Below are positions 9,007 to 19,700 of a DNA stretch of 64,000 nt, one piece after another; position 1 is the stretch's first letter, and each line of letters opens with the position of its first letter. The DNA comes from Verrucomicrobiales bacterium (GTDB lineage: Bacteria > Verrucomicrobiota > Verrucomicrobiia > Verrucomicrobiales > DEV007). Location: the NCBI GenBank assembly GCA_002698785.1, contig PAAG01000047.1:716571-780570 (forward strand). Direction: 5' to 3'. The position numbers and the translations under genes were made by a program. The notes beneath the pieces were generated by a model. That model did not search any database, had not been told where the DNA came from, and saw only the letters and a list, made by a program, of their open reading frames with translations.

Positions 9007-10995
9007 ATGTCTCTCACTTTCCTGAATTCGAACCTTCTCTGGCTGCTGGCCCTCGCTGCGGTTCCGGTTTTGCTACACCTCTTTGCACGTACTAAGCCTC
9101 CCACCTACCAGTTCAGTTCTGTCGAGTTTCTTCGGAGAATCGTAAAGAAAACCATGCGGTTCAAGAAGCCACAGGACATCCTACTCCTGATACTCCGCAC
9201 TATCGCGGTGCTCGCCCTGATTGGCATGTTTCTGCGCCCGCTTTTATTCACCCAGGAAAAGCTCTCGGGACTGTTTCAGCAGAAGAACCTTGTAGCTATT
9301 GTCGATGCCTCCGCCTCCATGGCATATGTTGAAGGTGCCCAGACTCGTTTCGCCACGGCATGCGCAGAGACCAGCGAACTCCTTTCAGGACTATCATCAC
9401 GCGACCGGGCCAACGTCATCTGGTTGAAAGCAGAACCCGAATCCGTTTTCCCGGATGAGCTTGGTGAAAACCTCAGCTACCTTAAGGACCAACTCCGACG
9501 CGCATCGGTGACTTCCGAACGTGGAGCTATAGACAAGGCATTCTCCCTGGCGGCGAATTTACTCGCTGAATCAGAAGGAACCCGCGAGATCTGCGTTATT
9601 TCCGATTTTCAGCGCAGCGCATGGGAAGAATACAAACCATCTCTTCCTGAAGGTGTCGATCTCATTCACGTCAAGATAGGGCGAACCGAAGCGCCAAACC
9701 ATTCAGTCAGCAGTCTTTCCTTCGAACCTAGTCATCCTGTGGTGGGTGAGAATCTCTCGCTGTTTGCCGAAATAACCAATTTCTCCACCCTTGACACTGA
9801 GACAACTGTATTCAGCGAAGTCGGAGAAAGTCGAAAGTCCAACAACCTATCCCTAGCCGCTGGAGAAACAGCAAACGTTACTTTTCATCATCGCCTCACG
9901 AACCCCGGTCCTGCGACAATCCGCATATCAATCGCAGAAGATGCTTTCCCCGGAGATGACACCCGTATGCAATCTGTGGAAGTACGGCCGTTCTTGCGAA
10001 TTGGAATTCTTGCAGGGGACGACAAAGCAACCGCCAGACTCTGGACGAGAGCAACTCAATCACTGGGATGGGCAGTCCCCGAATGGATCACAATTGAGGA
10101 CCTTGAAGAATCTGCAGACAGATTCGATGCTGTATTTCTGGCAGGAGTGCCGATCGAGAATCCCACATCTATCCCGACTAGCACCAAGGTCGTAGTTCAG
10201 CCGCCCATTGGCGAACAATCCCGATTACTTCCGGACCAATCGGAAACTGAGACGATCGTGGTTTCAAAAGAAACATCGAAAGGAAAACCCTATCAGTTAC
10301 AGATCTCGGATTCCGAGGCGTCTCTTTTCGATGTGTTCCGAAGCGGCGAACATGGTTCGATAGACGGCCTCGGAGGAAGAGAGCGAATAGTGCTCTCCAA
10401 TCCGCCCGGGAAATCCACCCTTCTTTCATTCACTGACGGAAAACCGGCGTTCGTTCAACTGGCACCAAATCGCTACCTATCATTCCTACCTCTTGAGGAG
10501 GCGAGTGGCAATCTCGCAGGAAGAGTCGAGTTCGTTCCTTTTATTGCTGAACTCCTTTTGTCCGATCGTAGCACTGGAAACACCTCAGAGATCGAGATAG
10601 ACCACGAACCAGGCGAGGCCGCATTCTGGAGCCCTCAAACCCCGATCGGTTCTGAGAATCTAAAACTCACCAAAGGAAAGCTTGAGATTCCGTTTCAACC
10701 GAGCGAGGCCGGCAGCTTCCGAACAGACGAACTTTCCGAGCCGGGAATCTATGAGTGGAGCTTGAATGATCGAGCTGTGGGATATTCTATAGTGAACTTT
10801 CCCGTGTCAGAATCGAACCTCGCCGCGCTGTCCCCAGAAGAAGCGCAAGAGTCCTCCTCCGTGCTCGTCAGCGGAGGGAGGGAACTACGCTACCTGAGAG
10901 ATGGCATAAAGATGTGGCCCTGGTTACTGGGAATCGCCCTCTCGGCCGTACTACTAGAAACCGGCGTCACCCTTTGGGCGGCGAAAAGTCCATAA
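9007..10995 (+). CDS. BatA-type membrane protein with von Willebrand factor A domain
   Basis: This 662-residue protein starts with the BatA N-terminal domain: a first membrane segment (about residues 7-26, LLWLLALAAVPVLLHLF) and a second (about 57-80) around the conserved RFKKPQD. A VWA domain follows with MIDAS motif DASASM (residues 100-105). The long middle region is probably periplasmic and beta-rich. A third membrane helix closes the protein (about residues 636-658). The topology places the VWA domain at the inner membrane, ready to contact MoxR/DUF58. In several bacteria BAT proteins affect stress tolerance and cell shape; the exact role here is unknown. Confidence 0.88.
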   Translation: MSLTFLNSNLLWLLALAAVPVLLHLFARTKPPTYQFSSVEFLRRIVKKTMRFKKPQDILLLILRTIAVLALIGMFLRPLLFTQEKLSGLFQQKNLVAIVDASASMAYVEGAQTRFATACAETSELLSGLSSRDRANVIWLKAEPESVFPDELGENLSYLKDQLRRASVTSERGAIDKAFSLAANLLAESEGTREICVISDFQRSAWEEYKPSLPEGVDLIHVKIGRTEAPNHSVSSLSFEPSHPVVGENLSLFAEITNFSTLDTETTVFSEVGESRKSNNLSLAAGETANVTFHHRLTNPGPATIRISIAEDAFPGDDTRMQSVEVRPFLRIGILAGDDKATARLWTRATQSLGWAVPEWITIEDLEESADRFDAVFLAGVPIENPTSIPTSTKVVVQPPIGEQSRLLPDQSETETIVVSKETSKGKPYQLQISDSEASLFDVFRSGEHGSIDGLGGRERIVLSNPPGKSTLLSFTDGKPAFVQLAPNRYLSFLPLEEASGNLAGRVEFVPFIAELLLSDRSTGNTSEIEIDHEPGEAAFWSPQTPIGSENLKLTKGKLEIPFQPSEAGSFRTDELSEPGIYEWSLNDRAVGYSIVNFPVSESNLAALSPEEAQESSSVLVSGGRELRYLRDGIKMWPWLLGIALSAVLLETGVTLWAAKSP

Positions 10996-11011
10996 AATAG
11001 CCTTCACCGAA

Positions 11012-13255
11012 TTGAACTTTGATCGCTCCATCACCCTGAATCCTCCTTTCTCTACTCCTCACATGGTGCTGCTTTTCGTGGCGCTGACCATTCTGCTCGG
11101 ATGGGTTGCGTGGAAGAGCACCGACCGCTTACGCCCCACTACCCGGTTTGCGGTCGTATCGTGCCGAGTGCTTCTTGGCATGGCCCTTCTTGTTTTCGCG
11201 CTAAACCCGGGCCGCTGGATAGAGAGTGGTGAGGAAACCACCCTTTTCTGGTCAGTTCTAGCCGACAACAGCCAAAGCATGGATACCAAAGACGCTCCTG
11301 GCGACCTTTCGCGATGGGAGACGGCAACCAAGCTTGCTTCACAAACACTGGAAGGAACAGATTCACCGAATCAAGCCGATTTCTTTGCATTCCATGCCGA
11401 TTTGATCCCCGTCGAGGAAAAGGAGTTTTCATCCCTCTCTCCTGATGGCGAACAAACGGATCTCGTTGAGGCAGCAGACAGCCTTCTCACGCTCGCGCGA
11501 AACCGAAGCGGAAAGTTTAAAGGCAGCATCGTGATCTCCGACGGAAGGCAAACCATAAAAACCCCTGACATGGAACGAATCGCTCTGCGTGCACGAGCGA
11601 GTGAATCGCCCTTTTATATCCTACCGGTCGGAGGAGAGGTAAAACCTGTCGACTTAATACTCGAATCGACACGCCGTCAGTTTGTTGCTTTCGCCGGACA
11701 GGAAACCACAGTCTCCGCGAGAGTCTCCGCGCAAGGACTGGGTCCAGTACGCCCGGTGATTGAGCTACACGGGCCTCAGGGAGAAGAAATCGAAACGCGT
11801 CAGATCGAATTATCGGGCGACGAAGAAAGAGAAGTCCGCTTCACCTTCCCAGCCCTTCCAGCAGGCGTGCACCTGCTTGAGTTCCGCACGAGTGAGTGGC
11901 CTGGAGAGAGAGTCACTTCTAACAATTCGCAATCCTTCACCCTGACCGTTCTCGACGGCACCACGAAGATATTCATGGCCGAAGGCGTTCCATATTGGGA
12001 CTCAAAGTTTCTGGCTCAGATGATTCGCAACCAGAAGAACATGGATATCACTTCTGTCTATCGGCTTGCCAGCGACCGCTTCTTCCGAGTTGCAACTGGA
12101 GACGAAAGGCCTGCCGAAGAATCAGGGAACATCTTCCCGGCTTCGATGGAAGATCTCAGTCAATACGACATTATTGTTTTCGGGAAAGGCGCTGAATACT
12201 TTCTTGATGAATCACGGCTCGCACTGCTCAACGAATATGTTCGCGATCGTGGAGGAGCCGTTCTTTTTACCCGCGGGAAACCCTACCGATCTACGTTTGA
12301 AGGTCTTGAGTTTCTTGAACCAGCGACTTGGGGAGATCGCATTCGACAACCACTTACTCCCCAACCCACGTCGTCGGGTGAAGCGGCAGGATTGTTTGGC
12401 GATCTCCTTCCCGGCATCGGGGATCCAGTTTGGCAGGAATTACCTTCGCTACAGGAATCATATCAGTGTCTCGAATTGAAATCCTTTACCGAAGTGCTTC
12501 TGGAAGGCAGATGGAGCCTCGATGGAAAGGAGCAAACTGTCCCTTTGCTCATGAGTCGCCGCTTTGGTCGAGGAATGACCGTCATGCTAAATGCAGACGG
12601 ACTTTGGCACTGGGACTTTTTTCCGTCAGACAGGGGAGTCGAAGGTCAGTACGAAGAATTCTGGGGACAGCTTATTCAATGGGCGATCACGTTTTCCGAA
12701 TTCCTCCCTGGTCAGGACCTCTCCCTTAACCTCGACCAGTCAGTCGTTCGTCCCGGAGAACTGATTGGGGCTCGAATCGGCTTTCGCGGAGAAAGCACGG
12801 AAGAGTCGCCTGCCAATCCCGCCATTCGAATCATTCGTGAAGACAAAGTAATTCGTGAGGTTCCGGCAGCCAGGCCTTCAGAAACATCTGTTCGGTGGGA
12901 AGCCGGAATTACGCTCTCCGAGCCGGGCAACTATCGCATTCAGGCATTCAATGAAAGTGATCCGGAGAAACCCGGGCCAAGCCTACCAGTAACAGTGCTT
13001 CCCCCTCCGAGCGAAACAGACGAGCTGAGCGCAGATCCCGAATTCCTGCGCGCTTTCGCAGAACTATCTGGTGGCCGTCTCATCGAAGAGCACGAGATTT
13101 CGGAGATTGTCTCGCTACTATCGACACGCGAGAAGCAGATAGAGCGCTCAAAAGCTGTATGGGATCCTGCGTGGGATCATTGGTGGTGTTTTTCGATCGT
13201 TCTTTTCATCGCCTCTGTAGAATGGTTTACTCGCAGAAGGAGCGGATTGCTATGA
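11012..13255 (+). CDS. Membrane protein with VWA-like and glutamine-amidotransferase-like domains
   Basis: This 747-residue protein uses a TTG start at 11012; an internal ATG at 11063 would cut into the first membrane helix region. Two N-terminal hydrophobic helices lie at about residues 18-35 and 47-64. A MIDAS-like DNSQSM follows at residues 85-90 in LADNSQSM, then Ig-like sequence. A Rossmann-like domain similar to class I amidotransferases spans about residues 320-520 (YDIIVFGKGAEYFL, RGGAVLFTRG) and appears to lack a catalytic Cys. A final TM helix lies near residue 725. This architecture is common behind BatA genes. It overlaps the next gene by 4 bp (ATGA), a sign of translational coupling. 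Confidence 0.83.
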   Translation: MNFDRSITLNPPFSTPHMVLLFVALTILLGWVAWKSTDRLRPTTRFAVVSCRVLLGMALLVFALNPGRWIESGEETTLFWSVLADNSQSMDTKDAPGDLSRWETATKLASQTLEGTDSPNQADFFAFHADLIPVEEKEFSSLSPDGEQTDLVEAADSLLTLARNRSGKFKGSIVISDGRQTIKTPDMERIALRARASESPFYILPVGGEVKPVDLILESTRRQFVAFAGQETTVSARVSAQGLGPVRPVIELHGPQGEEIETRQIELSGDEEREVRFTFPALPAGVHLLEFRTSEWPGERVTSNNSQSFTLTVLDGTTKIFMAEGVPYWDSKFLAQMIRNQKNMDITSVYRLASDRFFRVATGDERPAEESGNIFPASMEDLSQYDIIVFGKGAEYFLDESRLALLNEYVRDRGGAVLFTRGKPYRSTFEGLEFLEPATWGDRIRQPLTPQPTSSGEAAGLFGDLLPGIGDPVWQELPSLQESYQCLELKSFTEVLLEGRWSLDGKEQTVPLLMSRRFGRGMTVMLNADGLWHWDFFPSDRGVEGQYEEFWGQLIQWAITFSEFLPGQDLSLNLDQSVVRPGELIGARIGFRGESTEESPANPAIRIIREDKVIREVPAARPSETSVRWEAGITLSEPGNYRIQAFNESDPEKPGPSLPVTVLPPPSETDELSADPEFLRAFAELSGGRLIEEHEISEIVSLLSTREKQIERSKAVWDPAWDHWWCFSIVLFIASVEWFTRRRSGLL

Positions 13256-16083
13256 GCGTGGAAAACAAGAAGCCTGAGAAGTCGCATCCGCCGGATTCGC
13301 CGCCGGATGCGAGCTTTTACCGATCACGGCTTTCCGCTTTTCTCGCGACCTGGCGATGTGGCCTACTCCTGTCCACCGTTTTCCAGATCGCCGCGATCTT
13401 CCTCCTTGCATTACTCATCTATGCATCCCTCGACTATTTCCTCGCTCTTGGCAGTCAGACACGGTTCGTCTTGGGAATTCTCCTTGTGGCTGGAATATGT
13501 ATCGGGTTAATCGGAAAGTCCTTCGGTATCTTCCGCCTTGGAAAAGACGACATAGCCAGACGTGCAGACTTGGCCTCCACTCGAAAGCGTAAGCCAGTTC
13601 AGAGTGCCCTGGAACTTCTTAGCGAGAAACCTCACGGCACTTCGAAGTCATCAGGCCTGCACGAATACTTGATCCACAGGTCTGTCACCGAAGCCAACTC
13701 AACCCTGCAAAGCCTGACGTGGAGGTCCGTTTTTCCCGCCACGGAATTTCGACGATCCGTCGTACAACTTTTAGGTATCGGAGTGGTTTTCTTCCTCCTC
13801 TTTTTTGCCCTTCAAACGATGGCAACAGTTCTTCTCTCGCGCATCGCCACACCATGGAAAGACATCCCCCCCTACAGTCCGCTGAGCTTCGCTGTTTCCC
13901 CGGAGACACCTGAGATTTTTTATGGCGATGACGCGACCGTTGCGGTTGAAGTTACCGGAGCTCCTCTAACCGAGCCAGTACGCTTTCTGACCCGCGACGG
14001 TGACAAGATATTCGAGACAGTCTGCTTCCAAGATGGGCCAAATCGTTTCGCTCAAAAACTCGAACGCGTCGTCAAGCAGACGGAATTTGCATTCGCCCAT
14101 GGCAAGGCTCGAAGCCACTGGCACAACATCGACCTCCTCCTCGAACCAAAAATCGCTATCGCATCCGTCACAGTTATTCCACCTGACTATGCAAACCTTC
14201 CTGAAAGAACATTCCTCATTGGCGAAGAACCTCTAGCAGCTCTTCGCGGTTCGAAAATCAAACTTGCCGTGACCAGCAATCGCCCCCTTTCGGCCGGAGA
14301 GGCAACTCTCTACCCTGTTGGCAAGTCGAGCGCTCAAGGGAAGGGAATAGAGGGAGAAAAGACAGCATTGCAAACCGTTGCATTTGAGTGGGAGGCAGAA
14401 GTCGAATCCACACTCGAGGTCGAGATCCGAGATGTAAGGGGATCACCGAACCGTGAACCGCTTCTCATTTCTCAGAGACTAATTCCTGACAAAGCACCTG
14501 AACTCTCAATTGAGAAGCCTCCTGTCCATCTCATGGCTACCCCTTCCATCTCCTTCCCGATTGAAGCCCGTGCAGAAGACGATCTTGGACTCGCGCGCGT
14601 CGATTTGGTTCGTACCGTGGTAGGGTATCGTGACCGATTGGAGAACATAACCCCCGCAGGTAACTCCCGAAGATTGGACTACGAAACGGAAATGGAGCTT
14701 TCTACTATCGGAGTCCGTCCCGGTGAAACTATCGAACTTTATTTCCAGGCTACAGACAGCAATCCCTCAATGGCCGGAATCCCCGCCTCCGAAGTCGCGC
14801 GAGTACAGATCATTTCGAACGAAGAGTATGCCAGTATCATTCGCTCGCGAACCACCATCCGTGAGTTTGCAGACAGGTTTCGAGTTGTGAACAAAAGCCT
14901 GAATGAATTGGGCGAGGCCATGGAAGATCTCGCCGAAGCACAGAAATCGGGCGATGCCGACGCTATCGCGAAAGCCCGTCAAAAAGCAACTGAAGCCGCT
15001 GCTGCAGCCTCTTCCCTTTTCGACCTACTTTCGAAGGATTTCGCGGCTTTCGATCTGGAGAAAAATGCCATCGAAGGTGCCGCCGAAACACTCCGGCAAA
15101 TACGAGAGATACAGAAGACGCTTGAAGAAAGCACTCCATCGCCGGAAGCGCTCGCACGTATGCTGGAGACGCTGGGCCGAAAGCAACAGGAGTATCAGGA
15201 TCGAAAAGAAAATGCTGAGGAAGTCGCAGCAGTCGCCGAGTTGATGGAAATAGCAGCAGAGTTCTCAGAAATTGTCCGCGGACAAGAAACCCTGACACGT
15301 AGATTAAAACAGTTCGAAATGGAGACACGCAGTGCGCATGTTCCGTTTCTCCAAGCCTTGGGGAAAGACCAAAGCACACTCAAAGATCAACTGGAGAATT
15401 TTGAAAAAGCACTCGGTGAACGCATCTCGAAAATACCGGCAAACTATGACTCCCTGGCTGAGAGTGCCCGCGCCTTCTTAAACGAAGTCATGAAAGCACG
15501 CGCGGACGTCGACATGGAAACTTCTTCCGACGCCGCCGGAAATGAAGACGGAGCCAAGTCCTATCGATACAGCTCACTAGCCCTCGAAAAGCTGAATGCT
15601 CTTCTTAGTCAGAATGGAGACGGCCAAGCTTTCTGCAAACTCTGTGAAGGACAGATGCAGTTCCCCGTGCCGAGCGAGCTTGAAACAACGCTTTCGCAGA
15701 TGCTAAGCTCTATTTTCCTACGCTCGGGTAGCGGCAACGCATCCGGCACAGGAAGTAGTGGCCTTGGAACGGGAGGCGATTCATCGGATGGTTACTCTAT
15801 GGCTGGCTTCTCGGCCCTCGATATTCCAGTCATCGGTCCCCAGCGGATGCGCCTCGACTACCAGTCCAATACCCAATTATCGGAGGATACCTCAAGTTCA
15901 AACCAAAACTCTGGACCTGTGGCAGAATCGCCCAGCGAATCGGAACGCTTTGAAAACACTACCAACCTTCAACCCACCGCCTCTCCCCTCGATTTCGACC
16001 TTGTTCCCGAACAGTATCGAGACGCAGTGAAACGTTACTTCACATATAAGAACCTGAACGATTCCCAGCAAGTAATCCCATGA
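13252..16083 (+). CDS. DUF4175-like membrane and coiled-coil protein of the MoxR/BAT operon
   Basis: This 943-residue protein starts at the ATG overlapping the previous stop; an upstream in-frame ATG at 13159 is less likely. Two N-terminal membrane helices lie at about residues 37-62 and 70-92, and a third near 170-195. These are followed by Ig-like domains (the segment VIPPDYANLPERTF resembles the repeated module of DUF4175 proteins). A long charged Glu/Ala/Lys-rich coiled coil covers about residues 540-760. The C-terminus has a Gly/Ser-rich low-complexity patch and then a short acidic tail. Such proteins are found in verrucomicrobial and planctomycete MoxR clusters without assigned function. 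Family naming is by resemblance only. Confidence 0.78.
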   Translation: MSVENKKPEKSHPPDSPPDASFYRSRLSAFLATWRCGLLLSTVFQIAAIFLLALLIYASLDYFLALGSQTRFVLGILLVAGICIGLIGKSFGIFRLGKDDIARRADLASTRKRKPVQSALELLSEKPHGTSKSSGLHEYLIHRSVTEANSTLQSLTWRSVFPATEFRRSVVQLLGIGVVFFLLFFALQTMATVLLSRIATPWKDIPPYSPLSFAVSPETPEIFYGDDATVAVEVTGAPLTEPVRFLTRDGDKIFETVCFQDGPNRFAQKLERVVKQTEFAFAHGKARSHWHNIDLLLEPKIAIASVTVIPPDYANLPERTFLIGEEPLAALRGSKIKLAVTSNRPLSAGEATLYPVGKSSAQGKGIEGEKTALQTVAFEWEAEVESTLEVEIRDVRGSPNREPLLISQRLIPDKAPELSIEKPPVHLMATPSISFPIEARAEDDLGLARVDLVRTVVGYRDRLENITPAGNSRRLDYETEMELSTIGVRPGETIELYFQATDSNPSMAGIPASEVARVQIISNEEYASIIRSRTTIREFADRFRVVNKSLNELGEAMEDLAEAQKSGDADAIAKARQKATEAAAAASSLFDLLSKDFAAFDLEKNAIEGAAETLRQIREIQKTLEESTPSPEALARMLETLGRKQQEYQDRKENAEEVAAVAELMEIAAEFSEIVRGQETLTRRLKQFEMETRSAHVPFLQALGKDQSTLKDQLENFEKALGERISKIPANYDSLAESARAFLNEVMKARADVDMETSSDAAGNEDGAKSYRYSSLALEKLNALLSQNGDGQAFCKLCEGQMQFPVPSELETTLSQMLSSIFLRSGSGNASGTGSSGLGTGGDSSDGYSMAGFSALDIPVIGPQRMRLDYQSNTQLSEDTSSSNQNSGPVAESPSESERFENTTNLQPTASPLDFDLVPEQYRDAVKRYFTYKNLNDSQQVIP

Positions 16084-16730
16084 GATACCTACTATCTATT
16101 CTATTTGCCCTTTGCCTTATCGGCGTTCCCAAAACCCGAGGCGACGATGGCGTCATCCAATGTGCAAACCTGATCTACGCAGGGACAAAGACGTCTCGAT
16201 GTTTCAGCGATCAGTTTCTCACGACGATGCAGCAGAAAACGGCGATCCCCGCAGAGCGCCGCTTCAGGAGTGTTAAACTCTCTTCGGACGAGTTATTTGA
16301 TTATCCATTTGTCATGATGACAGGAGAGTCTTCCTTTTTTCTATCCACGAAAGAACGTGAGAATCTCCAGCGCTATCTGGAAAATGGAGGCTTCCTTTTA
16401 GCTTCCGCCGGGTGCTCGAACAAAGACTGGAGTCGATCATTCCGCGCAGAAATGAAAAAGATGTTCAACAAGGAAGCTCTCGAAGAGATACCGATGGAAC
16501 ACCCCCTCTTTCGCACGGTCTACACAATCGATAAGCTTGAGTTATCAAAGAGCAGCGGCGAGGCATCCCTCGAAGGGATCGAGATCGACGGCAAACTCGT
16601 TGTTGTCTATTCCGAGGAGGGGCTGAACGACACTTCCAACCGGGCCGGATGCTGTTGCTGTGGAGGCAACGAAATCAAAAACGCAATGGAGGTAAATGTA
16701 AACATTCTCTCCTACGCCCTACTTTATTGA
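16080..16730 (+). CDS. Exported DUF4159 protein with a four-cysteine cluster
   Basis: This 216-residue protein has a signal peptide (MRYLLSILFALCLIGVP) and the DUF4159 core: LFDYPFVMMTGE, LENGGFLLASAGC, and the HPLFRTVY segment. DUF4159 has a Rossmann/amidotransferase-like fold and is usually the partner of the DUF4175-like gene. It overlaps that gene by 4 bp (ATGA). Near the C-terminus it carries four consecutive cysteines (RAGCCCCGGNE), which I do not regard as typical. These lie in the exported part and may bind metal or take part in disulfide exchange with the redox protein encoded next. That link is inference. Confidence 0.85.
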   Translation: MRYLLSILFALCLIGVPKTRGDDGVIQCANLIYAGTKTSRCFSDQFLTTMQQKTAIPAERRFRSVKLSSDELFDYPFVMMTGESSFFLSTKERENLQRYLENGGFLLASAGCSNKDWSRSFRAEMKKMFNKEALEEIPMEHPLFRTVYTIDKLELSKSSGEASLEGIEIDGKLVVVYSEEGLNDTSNRAGCCCCGGNEIKNAMEVNVNILSYALLY

Positions 16731-16749
16731 GTTGAGTCGTTGCTGCTCG

Positions 16750-19700
16750 ATGGGAACTTCCCGCTTCATCACCTTTGCTGCCGCCCTGGCATTTCTTACC
16801 GCCTCCGGTCTTTCGGCCCCATCGACAGGATTAGATTCCATTCGCTCGCAATCTGAGGAAATGATTCGGGAGAGCGCACTAAGGGATTCTCTCTCCTGGT
16901 ACGACGATTTGGATAACGCTCTGGGCGTGGCCAAAGAGGAGTATCGCCCTGTCGTGGTTTTCTTTTTCAGCTCAGCCGATGGGTGGAGTGCACGAATGCG
17001 TGCTCAAGTCTTTTCCGACGAGTCGGTAAAGCGGCAGATGGAGCACTATGTCAGGGTTGAGGTAGCTGTTGAGGAAAATGAAGAAACTGCAGCGAACTAT
17101 CTGGTTCGCGGCATCCCTGCGATTCGCATACTCTCTGCAGAAGGCCGAGCCCTCCAAGGCCGAGATGGATTCGTCGGAGCCCCTCAATTAATTCGAATGC
17201 TTCGATCCGCGTTAAACGCGGAATATCTGAAACAGACCGACCCCGGATTTCAGGAGCTCCTCACAAAGCTGGAAGCCAACACGATCTCAACAGAAGATTG
17301 GCATGAAATCATGCTAAGCCTCGGCGAGCCACAGAAACGTGAACCGCTTCGAAAGCTCGTTCTGAAACTGGAGCCATTTCCCCGAGCCGAGCTGGTTAAG
17401 CTACTCTCTGATTCCCGTCTCGCTGTTCGGTTAGGAGCGATAGAGCTATTGGAAGAGTTGGCAGGCAGCGATTTTGGATTCGATCCGTGGATGGGTTCAT
17501 CCGCCGCCTCTGGAAACGAAGCCTCTCTGGACAAATGGAATGACTGGCTGGGGAGCTCCGACAGTGCCGGTGTCAAATCCATCTACAGTGTTCTCACCGA
17601 GGAGCAAATTTCGTCTTACCTTCGTGATATTGTCAGCGGAAACCGGGAACGCTCTGTCCGCGCAAGCAGAATGCTTCGAAACGGAGGAAGCAACACAGCT
17701 CGATCCCTTCTGTCCTTCCTTGAAAACAACCAGGAGATAGCCCCGGCAGCCCGCAATCGAATTCGTGAACTCTACTACTCCCTCACCGTACCAAGTGTAT
17801 CGGGAAGCGCCCCGGACACCATTGCTCACCGGTTGATTTTCGGGAATCTGGATTCCAGACTCGAAACCATCACGGAACTAAAGAATGCCGGGCCAGCAGC
17901 AACGCCAGTTCTCAGTGATTTTTTGAACGATGAAGATCCGCTCATCCGCGAAACATCCATCGACGCGCTTCTTACCGCAGGCGGGGCGAACTCGATTGGC
18001 GTCGTCCAGGAACATCTGAAACAAGAAGACGACAACGATGTGGTCATTGCTGCTCTTCGAACCATCGGAGTAAATGAAATCCGGAACAGCTCGACCCTGG
18101 TCGCAAAGTATGTCGATCACGAGGAAGAAGATATTGCCATCATGGCTTTAGAAAGCTTGGGAGCGTTAAGGGCACAGGACCAATCAGATGCGATCGTAGC
18201 GAGTTTGAAAGACGGCCGTTGGCGTGTGCGAGTTGCTGCCTTGGAAGCCCTTCGTCGCTTCAAAGAATCCCAGTATGCCGATGATGTAAGACCTTTGTTA
18301 GATGACCCCGACGAATTTGTTCGCGTGGCTTCAGTACAAGCGATCGCAAGCATGGACGACACCGCAGCAACGCCCAAGCTTGTTCAGCTTTACAAAAAGC
18401 ATCCGGAGACACGTGGCCCGGTAATCAGTGCTTTGTTGTCCATGAATCAGCCTCTCCCTGAGAGTTTGAAGAAAGATCTCCGTGCCAGCGAACCTGATGC
18501 GCTCCTGTCAGTAATCGATGCAGTCGGACAGGAAGGCGGTGAAAACGTGGATATCATTACAGAGTTCGTGGAGCACGAAAACCTCGATGTCGCGTGTGCT
18601 GCAATACGCGTCGTCAGTAACAATGGAATGTCTTTCTCATCCAACCAAGAACTGATCTACGAAGTTCTAAAGGAAGGGCAACCGGAAAAAGTCGAAGCGG
18701 TACTCGACTCCTTGGAATTTGAAGAGGCTCAATACCAGCAATACAGTCGACGGTTCACATCCAATCGTCCTGCTCTCAGCAGACCTCCCGAAGTTCAGGC
18801 AATCTTCGACTCGTTCTTGCAGCGCCCGGAGTCATCTTCTTCTCTGGGATCGACCGATCCCCTCATTGCTGTTTTCGAAGCAATCGAACCTTATCTGAGA
18901 AAAAGTTACGACGATTCTATCCGCCATAACTCCTCCGTGATACTCACGAAGGCAGGAAACCCGGACGCTGTTGAACAATTAAAAAAAAGCCTAATCTCAC
19001 AAAGCGTTTCCGAACGAAAACGTGTAGCCGATTCCATGTATCGGGCATCGGACAGCGTATTGCCTATCCTGGTCAGCTTGATGCGTGACCGATCTGAAGA
19101 TGTCCGCAAAGAAGCTAGTTCAACGCTCCTCTACCAAGGATCCCGCAAAGAATTTGTAGCTGCCTTTTTTGAAGAGGTTACTCGCCCGAGGGCGCTACTG
19201 AAACCATGGGAAACAGACATCGATTATCTGGACAACGGCGCAGAGAGCGGCCCGTCCAAGGGAATCGCCAATGAAGCCGCAAAAGACATCCTCGAAAGCT
19301 CGGGCAGTACTGCCCTTCGCTCTCTCGCCGCCCTGACATTACGTTTTGGCTGGAACTATGGCGACGAAGAATACCTGTTACCCCTTACAGAAGTGGACGA
19401 ACCGGAACTAAGGCGCGCGGCCTGGTATGCTATTGGGGTTAATAGTAAAGAGACGATCCGCGATCATCTTGATACCATCGCAAATGACCCATCAGAAAAA
19501 GTGCGAGCGATCCTGCCTTACGTCCTCGGAAATGAAGACCGGTATTTCGTGCATTACTTTGACTCTGAACACACACAGAGGTTCTGGGATAGCGGACGCG
19601 AGAATCTCGACTTCGAGTTTAGCGGGGACCCTTTTGGTTCTGGTGCCCAGAAAGTGAGACTCGAAGAAGAGGAGATAAAAATCCTACACCAGCTTTCAAG

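Noticed and set aside
13159..13251. Upstream start of the DUF4175-like gene
   Set aside because: It would overlap the previous gene by nearly 100 bp; the ATGA overlap at 13252 matches the other junctions of the operon.
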